The notes beneath the pieces are model-generated. The model did not search any database. It had not been told where the DNA came from and saw only the letters and a program-made list of their open reading frames with translations. Both the position numbers and the translations under genes were made by a program. A DNA stretch of 64,000 nucleotides from Theropithecus gelada (lineage: Eukaryota > Chordata > Mammalia > Primates > Cercopithecidae), in NCBI RefSeq assembly GCF_003255815.1, contig NC_037680.1, positions 16,402,547 to 16,466,546 on the forward strand, in the 5' to 3' direction. This document shows, piece by piece, positions 28,087-45,094 of the stretch (positions are counted from its first letter, which is position 1; each line of letters begins with the position of its first letter).

Positions 28087-28699
28087 AAAGTATAATAAAA
28101 AAAAAGAATAAAAAATAGAATGTATAAAATTTAAATGTTTCATTAGAAAAGAAAAATAAGGTAAATATTAAGATACAAAAATTATTTTGCATATGATTTT
28201 AAACCAGATATTTTTCTTCTAAAATTTAAACATTTTCTATTAAAATGTAAATGTCAACATAAGTTGTAACTTTTAAAAAAAAAAAAAGAGTGATGAGAAC
28301 TGTCATCCTTTGATGGAGAAAGCATTCATTTTTTCCATGTAAAGCTTGGTGCTCCTTCTTCATTTTGAATGGACCCGAAGCAATGCCCTAGCTAATCCAG
28401 GATACTGACTTGGTAAAATTCAGCTGTACCCACTCTCCTGCTGTTTCACTGAAATTTGTACATAGTAAATGTTTAAGGTTTCTCCCTCCATATACCACAG
28501 CTTTCAGATTACTAAAAGGAAAAGCTGAGTCTATTGGATCTTGTACTTAGATCATAAACAGAATCTCTTTTAAGGACTCCAGGAAATTGTATTAAATCTT
28601 CACAGTTGTTCTCTTCCCTGGTTAACACGGGAGGATGCCCAATATACTCTGAAAATATTGAAAAAATCAGGAAAATGTTATAATTATGAGAAAAGTACA
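28087..28699. other. Unique-looking AT-rich DNA
   Basis: A-rich and AT-rich sequence, including an A-run near 28276. No gene is seen. This stretch occurs only once in the window, since copy 2 of the duplication stops earlier. Confidence 0.45.
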
Positions 28700-29155
28700 T
28701 TGCTATGAGTTCAATTGTGTTCCTTAAAATGATATGTTAAAGTCTCAGTCTCCAGTACCTCAAAATATGACCTTTATTTGGAAATACAGTCATTGCAAAT
28801 TTACCAAGTTAAGATGAAGTCTTACTGGGGTAGGGTGAGTACTTAAACCAATATGATTGATGTCCTTATAAGAAGAAACACAGAGACACAGATTCACTGG
28901 GGACAATGTCATGTGGCACTGGAGGCAAAAGCTGAAGTGCTGCAGCTGCAAGCCAAGGGATGCAAGGATTGCCCACAAACTACCAGAGCCAAGAGGAGGC
29001 ACACAACGAGTCCCTGCTCTAGGCATCACAGGGAGAATGGTGTCATGGAAACCTTTGTTTTGGGCTTCTGGCCTCCAGAACTGGGAAGCAATACATTTCT
29101 CTTGTTTTAATACACTCACTTTCTGGCACTTTTTCACGGCATCCCAAGCAAACTA
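28700..29155 (+). mobile_element. Probable old LTR (MaLR/ERVL-like)
   Basis: Resembles an old mammalian LTR type: CTCCAGTACCTCAAAATATG, TTTGGAAATACAGTCATTGC, CCAATATGATTGATGTCCTT, TTCTGGCCTCCAGAACTGGG and a weak AATACA poly-A region near its end. Family assignment is from memory. There is no coding sequence, and the overlapping short open frames on both strands are chance. Confidence 0.6.
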
Positions 29156-29799
29156 GTGAAAAATTCTAACAAACTCATGGGAGGCCTCCATTGCACTTTA
29201 CATACTGCTTCTAATGCCTACACTTTATCTCCTTAATCATCCTAAAAGCTTCTTGAGGATGAGTAACATATTGGAAACCACTCAAAACATCTATTATTTA
29301 ACCCAGAACATATAATGTGCTTCACATATGCCTGTGGGTCCTGGAAGAATGTGCGTTCAGCCAAGGACATGGGGTCTGGAGGAAAGAGAAGACAGCTCTG
29401 CCCATCTCCGCCCTGGAGAATGAGAGCCAGTCACCCAGGTGGAGCCTCCTTCCTCATATCTGCAATCCATGCCCACATCATTTCCTCAAGACCCTTCTTA
29501 TCTTCTATTGATTTTCTTCTAGCTAAGAAAAATATTATTTTTAATCCTTTCTCACTTGCAGGTCTAATTTTGTGTGCTCCAAACTAATTTGTGCTTTCTT
29601 TCCTGGATTCTTTTAAGCTACATTAAAAAGAATTCTAATATTTTAAAAGTAGAAATACAAAGGAAGTCCACTTTGTTGATCTACTGTAAATACCAAATGA
29701 CACAAATCATATGAGGTAGCTTTTTGAACATTATAAGTTGTTCAACAGCTGTTATCAATTATGGCCAGCCCAGAATACCTTCATCCCTTACATTCTCAA
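29156..29799. other. Unique-looking DNA up to the duplication junction
   Basis: No repeat or gene recognised. The right border is the junction with copy 2 of the 9469-bp unit. I see no homology between the sequence just left of the junction and the end of copy 2. Confidence 0.45.
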
Positions 29800-29891
29800 C
29801 TGCAGGTCACAGGGCAGTGGGAATATGTCTTACATGATTAGAGATGCCAGAGTCTTAGAGACTCTCTAAATGCTAGCCAAACAAAAGTCTT

Positions 29892-30172
29892 CTTTTTTTT
29901 TCTTTTGAGACTGAGACAGGGTCTCATTCTGTCTCCCAGGCTGGAGAGCAGTGGCACAATGATAGCTCAGGCTCAAGCTATCCTCCTAACTCAGTCTCCT
30001 GAGTACTGAGTAGATGAGACCACAGGCATGGGCCACCATGCCAGGCTAAGTTTTAATATTTGTAGAGCCGAGGTCTCAGTCCAGCATGGTCTCAAACTCC
30101 CGGGCTCAAGCAGTCCTCCGGCCTCAGCCTCCCAAAGTGCTAGGACTATAGGAGTGAGCCACTGGGCAAGCC
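29892..30172 (-). mobile_element. Alu (AluJ-like), copy 2 of the element at 20423
   Basis: Same element as at 20423-20703, shifted by 9469 bp. It contains the one difference noticed between the two copies, C at 30101 where copy 1 has T. Confidence 0.9.
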
Positions 30173-30660
30173 AAAAGTATTTCTTAATATATAAGAATCT
30201 CCTGAGAAGGCTTTGTTCTCTTCAAGTTTACATATGTATATGGTAACATTAAGAGAATGGAGTAAGTTTATCCCCCTACTTAGGAACTTTCTAAGTAGAC
30301 ACTAAACTAAATGAAGACACTATAAAGCCTATACAGGAAGATTTCAGCGAAGATAACTTTCAGGTTTTGTTTTTTTTTTTTTGCCCATTGAAATCCTGAA
30401 ATTCAAAGACAAATTATATCAGCGTCAACTGGAAATTTTTTAAAAAGCAGTTTCTGCGACCCTACCTGCCACCTTCTTCCATTCCATTCTGACTTGTTAA
30501 ATAGGAATATTGTCATGGGATCTTCATTTTCAATGAATTCCTAGGTAACTCTACTACACAGGCATACTTAGGAGTGACTAACAAGGTCAATTCCAGATTC
30601 TCAAAGGTGGGAATCTTACATGTCAAGTGTTCTTATGGGTATTAAAGAAAAGCTTATTCA

Positions 30661-31009
<349 letters not shown>

Positions 31010-34000
31010 TTATTCAGTGATCGTTGTTAAAGCACAGTAAGGAAGACTGTATTCAGGACCATTGGGATATATATGGGGGCCACTGCAACGGGATCTTGCA
31101 ATGACAGGGAAAGATCAGGTTCAATTCCAAATACAACACAGACAAGTGGAAATTTACAACCACTTGTCTATGTGTAGATAGACAGGAGTCAGATTGCAGT
31201 TCAGTGGATAGAAGATTACTAAAAGAGGTAAAGGGGATTTTGGCTAGACAGACCTGAGAGCATTCTTGTTGAAAACAGGCCTGAGTGGTCATACATCACC
31301 TGGGGGATGGTGAACATTAGGAAACTGACCAAATATCAAGGATGGGAAGTCTTTGCTAAACTAACATAACACAGTTCTTTGCTGTTTTACAAGGAAGTGC
31401 ACAGACGGGCATATGAGAAGATTCAAGAGCCTGAGTCAAACTGGCCAAAAAATCTTTGTCGCGGGTAGGGACGAAATTCAGGGCGCATGGAGATCTGGGG
31501 TGAGTAGAAGGAGGACACCAGGATCTTAGTGAAGGGCCCCAAAACAGAATATTAAAGGAACCAAAAAAGTCTTTCCCTATTTTATAGAATCATAATATTC
31601 AAAACACTCACCTGGTCTGACCATGCATTAGAGGAGGACCCTGTGCAGCGACTTCTGCCTTTCTTTGCTTTCTTTTCCAAAACTACCTCTAAAGGCAAAG
31701 CTGTAAAATTAGGGGTTTGAGGTCTGACCCTCTGCTGGAATTAATTTTCCTGGGCAAATATTCCCCCAATAAATCACAAATAATTTATTAAGCTCAGAAG
31801 GAAGATAAGGAGATGAAGGTGTAAAGTTGAATTTATTATTTTAACAACAAAAAAAACTCATCTCTTTTTTTGTGAACACCATATTTTCTGTGTAAGAAAA
31901 GGACATATCGCATATGCATGGAAATCAATGCATCCATATTGTATTCAAACAGTGCCGATGGAACTAACAAATGCATAATCAGTCTAGCCCATTCTTTTGA
32001 AAATAAATTGATTTTTCAGCACTTTTCCCCAAACTCCAGTTGCTTTGAAAACAAAAATCATTTTCTTTCTTTCTGACACCAGTGCATTTTAAATGTGAGC
32101 ATTTTCTCATCTAATGATTGTTTGTGTGGGTTTCTCCCACCGACTGGACATATCTAATTATCCAAATCGCTATTTAAATAGAATGCATTCTCAGTTATGT
32201 CTTTAAAGTGCAGCTTGAGGAGATGTAGTTTTCTGTGACCTTTAAACCACAGCCACCTTCCTCTGCTCGGCTCTGAATGAAATATGGCACCACAAGCAAT
32301 CTCGGTTCCAGCACTTAGGGAGTGTTATTGAAATCTGCATGTTTTAATTTTTTAATTGCCAAATGCGGCAGCTACATGGCCATAAAAGGTGATTGAAAGT
32401 GTTTGTACAAGATGTAAAACTGGTTGTTTTCCTCCTGTAATAGGATATGAACCCAGATTTATCACTGCTGCTTCTTTTCTGTTGACATTTTTATGACAAT
32501 GAATGGAGTTTGGGAGATTTTGCCCCACTTTGTTCAGCCTTGACTGGAGACCTTACTGGAGTGTTTGTCACTGATGTGTTACCCACTTTTTGAAAATCAT
32601 CCTAGGTGGAAGCATGATCATTTATATAAAATCCTCTAGTGTGACTGTATGGTGAGGATCTGACTCAGTTGGCTATTCAGATATATTATATTTGTTAATG
32701 AATTTTGTACATATAGTTTTGCCAAAACCCACTATTTTGCTAAAGACTTGAATTACAATCATTTTTCTCTTCCTTGATGTGTAATTGGTCTAACAATTGC
32801 CCTTAAAAGTACTGCATTTGACATACTATACATAAATAAGAGAATATGGGACTATGTAAGTATTGCTTTATGATACTGTAATTGGGATATTACTACATCG
32901 TCTTCATTTTGAACCAAAGGATCTGAATTGAATTTCGGTTTTTGGGTTGTGTAATTTTAAGGACTGAAATGTATAGCAATAATAACAACCTTCTGATTTT
33001 TTAAGCAGCTTCATCTGATGGCTTTCTTTTCCTTTCACTTTGATGCCAGCCTCACCAGCCTTCTCTTAGTTCTTTGCAAAAGTCAGATTACTCTGGCTAT
33101 AGAAAAACCCTATGCAAATGTTGTTTCTTTTACTCAGAATGCCTACCCTACTCCTACAAACCACCTTCTACACTTAATTAATTTCTACTCAGCTATAGAT
33201 TTAAGTTCACATGTGATTTTCTCAGGAAATCTTTCTCTCATGTCCATAACCATATAGTCCACATCACTAAGTCTTCTCCATAAATAGCACTTGTCACAAT
33301 CGCACATAGTCTGCATCAGGGTGAAAATTTGAGGCCAGGGTGAAAATAGAGTGGCTGGAGCTAACCAGGAGGGACTTTATTTGCCATTGGTGATTTTCAA
33401 CAGAGATATGGCATGATCAGATTTATCTTTCAGAGGAATCACTTTGGCAGCAATAAATAGTAGACAAGATGAGATTTATTTAAGAAACACTAGAGTAAAC
33501 TTGGGGATTAAGATTTGGTGTTGGACTTGATATGGCTAAAGGGACAACAAGTGTGAGGCAACCTGTGGTTTTCTGGCTGGGCGACTGGGTAAATGGTGAG
33601 GTGCTCAGACAAGAAGAAATGTAGATGAGGATGGATAGAAACAGGGAAATGACAGTTCTGTCTAAAGTAGGATGAGTCTGAGGTCTCTGCAAATTAGCCA
33701 AATGGATGTAAAGATCAGATATAGACATGTAAAAGTCATCAACACAATTAATTGGTAGTCTAAATTGTAAGAGCTTTTGCACTTGACCAGAAAAAAGAAA
33801 AAAAAGATGAACATTAAGACAGGCATGAATAGAGAGTAGAGAATCCATAAATAACAGAGGTAAACAGAGAAAAGGGACTGTGGGATATAGGCTGAGACCT
33901 CCAGAGGGCATGTTGCCAAAGCTGTTAAATTAATGGATTTCCCAGAAAGATCAAGATCAAGGGAAAAACAGTAGCTCAGGGAGAAGACAGGTTCAGTGAA

Positions 34001-34043
34001 ATAAATGATGCAACATATTTATTGGGCAAGGTCTAGTGTCAGT

Positions 34044-34274
34044 AGCAATGTAAGGTAAATATGGTTAACAATAATTTAGTGAATAGTTTTTAAAAGCTAG
34101 AAGAGAGGACTTTGAATGTTCATATCACAAAGAAATGGCAAATGTTCAAGGTAATGGCTATGCTAAATACCCTGATTTGATCATTACACATTGTGTATAC
34201 AGATTGACATATCACTCTGTATCTCATAAATATATATAATTATTATGCGTCTCTTAAAAATAAAAGAAAAATAT
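34044..34274 (+). mobile_element. Old L1 3' end, copy 2 of the element at 24575
   Basis: Identical to the L1M-like 3' end in copy 1, shifted by 9469 bp. Confidence 0.78.
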
Positions 34275-35088
34275 ATACTTCTAAGAGTAGTGTTTGTGGA
34301 TTGGTGAGAGGGAGAAGTCCAACGATGCAGAGAAGATCAAGTTTCTTTGCTCTGGGTGTCCCAAGCACCAGTATGGTGGGTAGTGTAGGTTGTCCCATGA
34401 TATGAGAAGCTCTGATGGGCATTTTTATTATTTTTTAAATTTTGGATATATGGGACAGATAGTTATTGTGCAAATCAAGAAACTGAGGCATAAAAACATG
34501 TAAGGAGTTTCTCCAGGATCACATGACAAGTAACTAGCAGAGGCCTCAACTTGGCTCTGTCATGGAACTCCAATGAGCAGCACATTCCCCGTTCCCCCTC
34601 AGTGACATGGCCATTCTAGTAACCACATGGAGCCCTGGAGACAGCCAATTGCCTTTCCACTCTCAGCAGATTTCACTGTCCTCTTGACTCTGTTGGTACT
34701 TGGAAGTTGACTTGACACAGAATCAAGCCATAAATAAAGAGAAAACCTTCCAGTGAGATTTCGTGAATATCATTACAATGTCTTTCTAAGAATATTCTCC
34801 ACATTGACAAATCCTTATCACCACTGCAGCTCCTCTCCTGCTGTAAATAGCTGATATTATTAGCATAAAAGACAGGGAATGAAGATTTCCGTAACTGCAT
34901 TTCAAGGGATCTGTTAGAAACTTAACATCTTCATTAAGAGATCTGCCTTTTCAAGACTATCTCAACCACCAGTTCTTCAGCCCCTCTTAGAGTTTTAAAT
35001 GTCCAGAGTGATATTAGTTCCACGCTGCTACTTCTCTCACATCTAACATTTTACACAAAAAGACTGGATTTCACATAAATTCCTACAG

Positions 35089-35235
35089 CAGGGATACGGA
35101 AGACAAAGGAAAGCAAATGCAGGATGCAGATGGTATAATCTGTACAACAAACATCCATGACACACATTTATCTATGTAACTAACCTTCACATGTACCCCT
35201 GCACTTAAAATAAAAATATAAAAAAAAGAAAAATT
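35089..35235 (+). mobile_element. L1 3' end fragment, copy 2 of the element at 25620
   Basis: Identical to the fragment in copy 1 and again followed by an Alu. Confidence 0.78.
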
Positions 35236-35548
35236 GGCCGGGTGGGGTGGTTGCCGGCTGTAATCCCAGCACTTTGGGAGGCCAAGGCGGGTGGATCATC
35301 TGAGGTTGGGAGTTCGAGATCAGCCTGACCAACATGGACAAATCCATCTCCACTAAAAAAATACAATTAGCTGGGCGTGGTGGCTCATACCTGTAACCCC
35401 AGCTACTCAGGAGGCTGAGGCACGAGAATCGCTTAAACCTTGGAGGTGGAGGTTGCAATGAGCCAAGATCACACCATAGCACTCCAGCCTGGGCAACAAG
35501 AGCAAAACTATCAAAAAACAAAAAAGAAAAGGAAAGAAAAAAGAAAAA
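35236..35548 (+). mobile_element. Alu (AluS-like), copy 2 of the element at 25767
   Basis: Identical to the Alu in copy 1, including the interrupted A-tail. Confidence 0.92.
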
Positions 35549-36143
35549 TTTACCGAAACTTTGCTCATCATGACAAAACTCTGGAGATAATTTAAATGTC
35601 TTTTAATAACAGACTGATTGCATAAATTAAGCCACACACATACCAGTGTGCATGTACTCACATCTATCACATACACACAAGCATACACACTGGAATACAA
35701 AGAAACCATTAAAAATACCTATATCTTGTTAAGTTTTTAAAATGCAAATTGTAAAGCTCATGTAGAACTAATATTATTTTGTAAAATTATATACATATGT
35801 ATATATGTAGCTCAAGATGTTTCTAAATAGAATCTCATGAAAATGTGAACTTTGATGAGCTCTGCATAATACAATTTGAGGCAATTTTTAGTTTTTTCAC
35901 GGTATTTTTTGGTATAGTTTGAATTGTTTAGAAAAGTATATGCCATGTTTACAGAAACAATAAGATGATTTTTACCTAAAACATATTTTTAAAACAGACT
36001 TTGTGAGTGAGAAGCACTTTCAGAATGTTAGAGTAAGGACCGCCAAACATCTGATCATCCATGAAAGCAATAAAGACAGTGGCAACAATTGTCAATTAAA
36101 AAATCAACTTAAAAAATTATTGATTTATGTTTTTAACTTGCAA

Positions 36144-36480
36144 GTAAAAAATTACATATATATAGCTATATATATGGTATACAATATGCTTTCTTGACAT
36201 ATGTATACATTGTAGAACGGCAATACCAAGCTATTTTATAAATACATCCTTCACATACTTCTCATTTTTTGTGTATAGTAACAACACTTAAAATCTACTG
36301 TCTTAGAAATTTTCAGATATACTCTATTTTGTAATGAACTGCGGTCACCATGATGTACAATAGATCTCTTGAAGTTATTCCCACTGTCTAACTGAAATTT
36401 TGTACCCTTTGACCAACATCTCCCTAGTTCCACTACCCCAGCCTATGGTAACTACTACTTTACTCTGTGCCTGAGTTTGA
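36144..36480 (-). mobile_element. Old L1 3' UTR fragment, copy 2 of the element at 26675
   Basis: Identical to the fragment in copy 1, again followed by the tail of the young minus-strand L1. Confidence 0.78.
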
Positions 36481-37183
36481 GTTTTTTTTATTTTTTATTA
36501 TTATTATACTTTAAGTTCTAGGGTGCATGTGCATAACGTGCAGGTTTGTTACATATGTATACTTGTGCCATGTTGCTGTGCTGCACCCATCAACTCGTCA
36601 GCACCCATCAACTCGTCATTTACATCAGGTATAACTCCCAATGCAATCCCTCCCCCCTCCCCACTCCCCATGATAGGCCCCGGTGTGTGATGTCCCCCTT
36701 CCCGAGTCCAAGTGATCTCATTGTTCAGTTCCCACCTATGAGTGACAACATGCGGTGTTTGGTTTTCTGTTCTTGTGATAGTTTGCTAAGAATGATGGTT
36801 TCCAGATGCATCCATGTCCCTATAAAGGACACAAACTCATCCCTTTTTATGGCTGCATAGTATTCCATGGTGTATATGTGCCACATTTGCTTAATCCAAT
36901 CTGTCACTGATGGACATTTGGGTTGATTCCAAGTCTTTGCTATTGTGAATAGTGCCGCAACAAACATACGTGTGCATGTGTCTTTATAGCAGCATGATTT
37001 ATAATCCTTTGGGTATATACCCAGTAATGGGATGGCTGGGTCATATGGTATCTAGTTCTAGATCCTTGAGGAATCGCCATACTGTTTTCCATAATGGTTG
37101 AACTAGTTTACAATCCCACCAACAGTGTAAAAGTGTTCCTATTTCTCCACATCCTCTCCAGCACCTGTTGTTTCCTGACTTTT
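36481..37183 (-). mobile_element. Young L1, minus strand, cut by a gap
   Basis: Copy 2 of the L1 at 27012, present only up to 37183, where the contig ends in ORF2 sequence. The ORF2 fragment (stop at 36725) carries the same two-base deletion near 37047. The sequence after the gap belongs to another L1, as its bases differ from this one over the shared stretch. Confidence 0.92.
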
Positions 37184-37676
37184 NNNNNNNNNNNNNNNNN
37201 NNNNNNNNNNNNNNNNNNNNNNNNNNNNNNNNNNNNNNNNNNNNNNNNNNNNNNNNNNNNNNNNNNNNNNNNNNNNNNNNNNNNNNNNNNNNNNNNNNNN
37301 NNNNNNNNNNNNNNNNNNNNNNNNNNNNNNNNNNNNNNNNNNNNNNNNNNNNNNNNNNNNNNNNNNNNNNNNNNNNNNNNNNNNNNNNNNNNNNNNNNNN
37401 NNNNNNNNNNNNNNNNNNNNNNNNNNNNNNNNNNNNNNNNNNNNNNNNNNNNNNNNNNNNNNNNNNNNNNNNNNNNNNNNNNNNNNNNNNNNNNNNNNNN
37501 NNNNNNNNNNNNNNNNNNNNNNNNNNNNNNNNNNNNNNNNNNNNNNNNNNNNNNNNNNNNNNNNNNNNNNNNNNNNNNNNNNNNNNNNNNNNNNNNNNNN
37601 NNNNNNNNNNNNNNNNNNNNNNNNNNNNNNNNNNNNNNNNNNNNNNNNNNNNNNNNNNNNNNNNNNNNNNNNNNNN
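37184..37676. other. Assembly gap, 493 N
   Basis: Both edges lie in minus-strand L1 ORF2 sequence. The right edge restarts about 270 bp back in L1 coordinates compared with the left edge. The gap at 57516 has exactly the same length, so 493 may be a calculated or default size. Confidence 1.
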
Positions 37677-40829
<3,153 letters not shown>

Positions 40830-41451
40830 AAAAATCTTTATGTTTTGTTGATACATAGTAAGTATATATATTTACGGGGTAGATGAGATGTTTTGATATG
40901 GGCATGCAATATGAAATTATCACATCATGGAGAATGGGGTATCCCTCCTTTCAAGCATTCATCCTCTGAGTTATAAACAGTCCAATTATACTCTTTAAGT
41001 TATTTAAAAATATACAATTAAGTTATTTACTACTGTCACCCTATTGTGCTATCAACTAGTGAGTTTTATATTTGTTCTATTTGTTTTTGTACCCATTAAC
41101 AATCCTCACCTCTCTCCCACCCTCCCACTACGATTCCCAGCCTCTGGTAACCATCCTTCTACTCTCTTTCCATGAGATAAACTGTTTTGATTTTTAGATC
41201 CCACAAGTAAGTAAGAATGTGTGATGTTTGTCTTTCTGTGCCTGACTTATTTCACTTAACATAGTAATCTCTGTTTCTACCCGTGTTATTGCAAATGACA
41301 GGCTCTAATTCTTTCTAATAGCTGAAGAGTACTGCATTGTGTATGTGTACCACATTTTCTTTATCCATTCATCTGTTGATGGACACTTAGGTTGCTTCCA
41401 AATCTTAGCTATTGTAAACAGTGCTGCAACAAACACAGGAGTGAGATACCT

Positions 41452-41746
41452 CTTTTTTTTTTTTTTCCTAGACGGAGTCTTGCTCTGTCATCCAGGCTGG
41501 AGTGCAGTGGCACCATCTTGGCTCACTGCAACCACTGCCACCCGGGTTCAAGCAATTATCCTGCCTCAGCCTCCCGAGTGAGAAATTACAGGCGCCTACC
41601 ATCACACCCAACTAATTTTTGTATTTTTAGTACAGACGGGGTTTCACCTTGTTGGCCATGCTGGTCTCCAACTCCTGACCTCATGATCTGCCCGCCTCAG
41701 CCTTCCAAAGTGCTGGAATTGCAGGCGTGAGCCACAGCGCCCAGCC
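41452..41746 (-). mobile_element. Alu (AluS-like), nested in the old L1
   Basis: A full-length reverse Alu: T-run, GACGGAGTCTTGCTCTGTCA, and ends GCGTGAGCCACAGCGCCCAG. It has an internal loss around 41577 (CCTCCCGAGTGAGAAATTAC). L1 sequence resumes on both sides. Confidence 0.93.
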
Positions 41747-43100
41747 TCAGATTTCTCCTTAATATACTTATTTCCTTTCTTTTGGATATATACCCAGCAG
41801 CATCATTGCTGGATCATATGGTAGCTAAATTTTTAGTTTTGTGAGGAATCTCTAAACTGTTCTCTATAGTGGTTGTACTAATTTACATTCCCACCAACAG
41901 GGTATGAGAGTTCCCTTTTCTCTATATCCTTGCCAACATTTGTTAATGCTTTTTGGATATAAACCATTATAACTGGGGTAGGAAGATAGCTAATTGTAGT
42001 TTTGATTTGCATTTCTCTGATGAGCAATGATGTTGAGCTCCTCTTCATAGGCCTGTTTGCCATTTGTATGTCTTCTTTGCAGAAGTGTCTGTTCAAATCC
42101 TTTGCCCATTTTTTGATTGGATTATTAGGTTTGCTCCTGTAGAGTTTTTGAGCTCTTTGTATATTCTGGGTATTAATCCTTTGTCGGATGGGTAGTTTGC
42201 AAATATTTTCTCCCACTTTGTGGGCTGTCCCTTCACTTTGTTGAGTGTATCCTTTGCTGTGCAGAAGCTCTTTAACTTGATGTGATCCCATTTGTCCATT
42301 TTTGCTTTGGATGCCTGTGCTTGTGGGATATTGCTCAAGAAACTTTTGCCCAGACCAATGTCCTAGAGATTTTCTCCAGATTTTCTTGTAGTATTGTTTT
42401 AGTGTAAGGTCTTAGGTTTAAGTCTTTAACCCGTTTGGTTGGATTTTTGTATATGGCAAGAGATAGGGGTTTAGTTTCACTCTTCTGTGTATGGGTATCC
42501 GGTTTTCCCAGCACCATTTATTCAAGAGACTCTTTTCCTGAGTGTGTTCTTGGCACCTTTGTTGAAAATGAGTTCCCTGTACATGCGTGCTTTAGTTTTT
42601 GGGCTCTACTCTGTTCCATTCGTCTCTGTGTCTGTTTTTATGCCAGTACCATGCTGTTTTGGTTACTATAGTGCTATAGTATAATTTGAAGTCAGATAAT
42701 GTATTCCTCCAGTTTTGTTATTTTTGCTTAGGATAGCTTTGGCTATTCTGGGTCTTCCATGGTTCCATATAAATTTTAGGATTGTTTTTTCTATTTCTGT
42801 AAAACATGTTATTGGCACTTTGATAGGGATTGCCTCATCTGTAGGTTGTTTTGGGTAGTATGGAGATTTTAACACTATTGATTCTTCCAGTCTATGAACA
42901 TGGAACATTTTTTCCCATTTTTTTGTATTCTCTTCAATTTCCTTTATCAGTATTTTATAGTTTTAATTATAGAGCTAATTCACCTCTTTGGTTAATTCCT
43001 AGGTGTTTGATTTTATGTGTGGCTACTGTAAATGGGATTGCTTTTCTTGCTTATTTTACATATTGTTCACTGTTGGCATATAGAAATGCTACTGATTTTT

Positions 43101-43416
<316 letters not shown>

Positions 43417-44841
43417 TAAATGTTACTGATTTTTGTATGCTGATTTTGTATTCTGCAAATTTGCTGAATTTGCTTATCAGTTCTAAGAGGTTTTTTTTGT
43501 GTGTAGCATCTTTAGTTTTTTCTAAATATAACACCATATCATCTGCAAACAGGGATAATTTGACTCCTTCCTTTCTAATTTGGAGTCCAATTTGACTCCT
43601 TCCTTTCCAAATTGGTTTATATCTTTCTCTTGTCTGATTGCTCTAGCTAGGACTTCCAGTACTATGTTTAGTAACAGTGGCGACAGTGGGCATCTTTGTT
43701 GTCTTCTAGATCTTAGAGGAGAGCCTTTCAGTTTTTACCCATTTAGTATACTACCTGTGGCTTTTATTATGCTGAGGTATGTTTTTCCATTATCCAGCTT
43801 TTGAAAGGTTTTTATTGTGAAGGGATGTTGAATTGTATCAAATGATTTTCAGCATCAATTAAAATGATCATATGGATTTTATCTTTCATTCTGTTGATAT
43901 AATGTACCACATTGATTGATTTGCATGTGTTGAACCATCCTTGCACCTCAAGAATACACACCACTTGGTCATGATAAATGATCTTTCTGATGTATTCTCA
44001 AATTTGATTTGCTAGTATTTTGTTGAGGATATTTGCCTCAATATTCAGGAGATATTGGTCTATAGTTTTCTTTTTTTGTTTGTTTGTTTGTTTTGGTTTT
44101 GATATCAAGGTAACACTTGCCTTGTTGAATGAGTTCAGAAAGATTCCCTTCTCCTCTATTTTTCCGAATAGTTTGACTAAGTTCATATTTAGTTTTATAT
44201 ATATATTATATATGTATATATTTGGTAGAATTCAACGGTGAAGCCAACAGATCTCAGACACTTCTTTACTGGGAGACTTTTTATTATAGCTTTAATCTTA
44301 TTACTTGTTTTTTGGTCTCTTTGGGTTTTGGATTTTTTTCCTGTTTCAATTTTGGTAGTTCGTATGTATCTAAGAATTTGTCCATTTCTTCTGGATTTTC
44401 TGATTTATTGGCATATAGTTAGTTGCTCATAGTACCACTAATAACCCTTTGAATTTCTGAGGTACCAGTTACAATGTCTCATTTTTCATTTCCCATTTTA
44501 TTTATTTGGATTTTCTCTCTTTTTCTAGCCTGGGTAAAGATTTGTCAGTTTTGTTTAACTTTTGCAAAAATACTAACTTTTTGTTTCATTGACCTTTTGT
44601 ATTTTTTATTTCATTTGCATTTATTTCTGCTCTGATCTTTATTATTTCTTTTCTTCTAATAACTTTGGGCTTGGCTTGCTCCTGCCTTTCTAGTTCATAA
44701 AGATGTATTGTTGTAGTGTTTATTTAAAATTTTATCTCCCCTTTGATAAAGGCACTTATAGCTATACACTTCTATCTTAGTACTACTTTTGCAGTATCTT
44801 ATAGGTTTTTGTATATTGGGTTTCCATTATCCTTTGTTTGA

Positions 44842-45094
<253 letters not shown>

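Noticed and set aside
28853..29156. Overlapping open frames of about 80-115 codons on both strands.
   Set aside because: They fall inside an LTR-like old repeat, with no domain or conserved frame.
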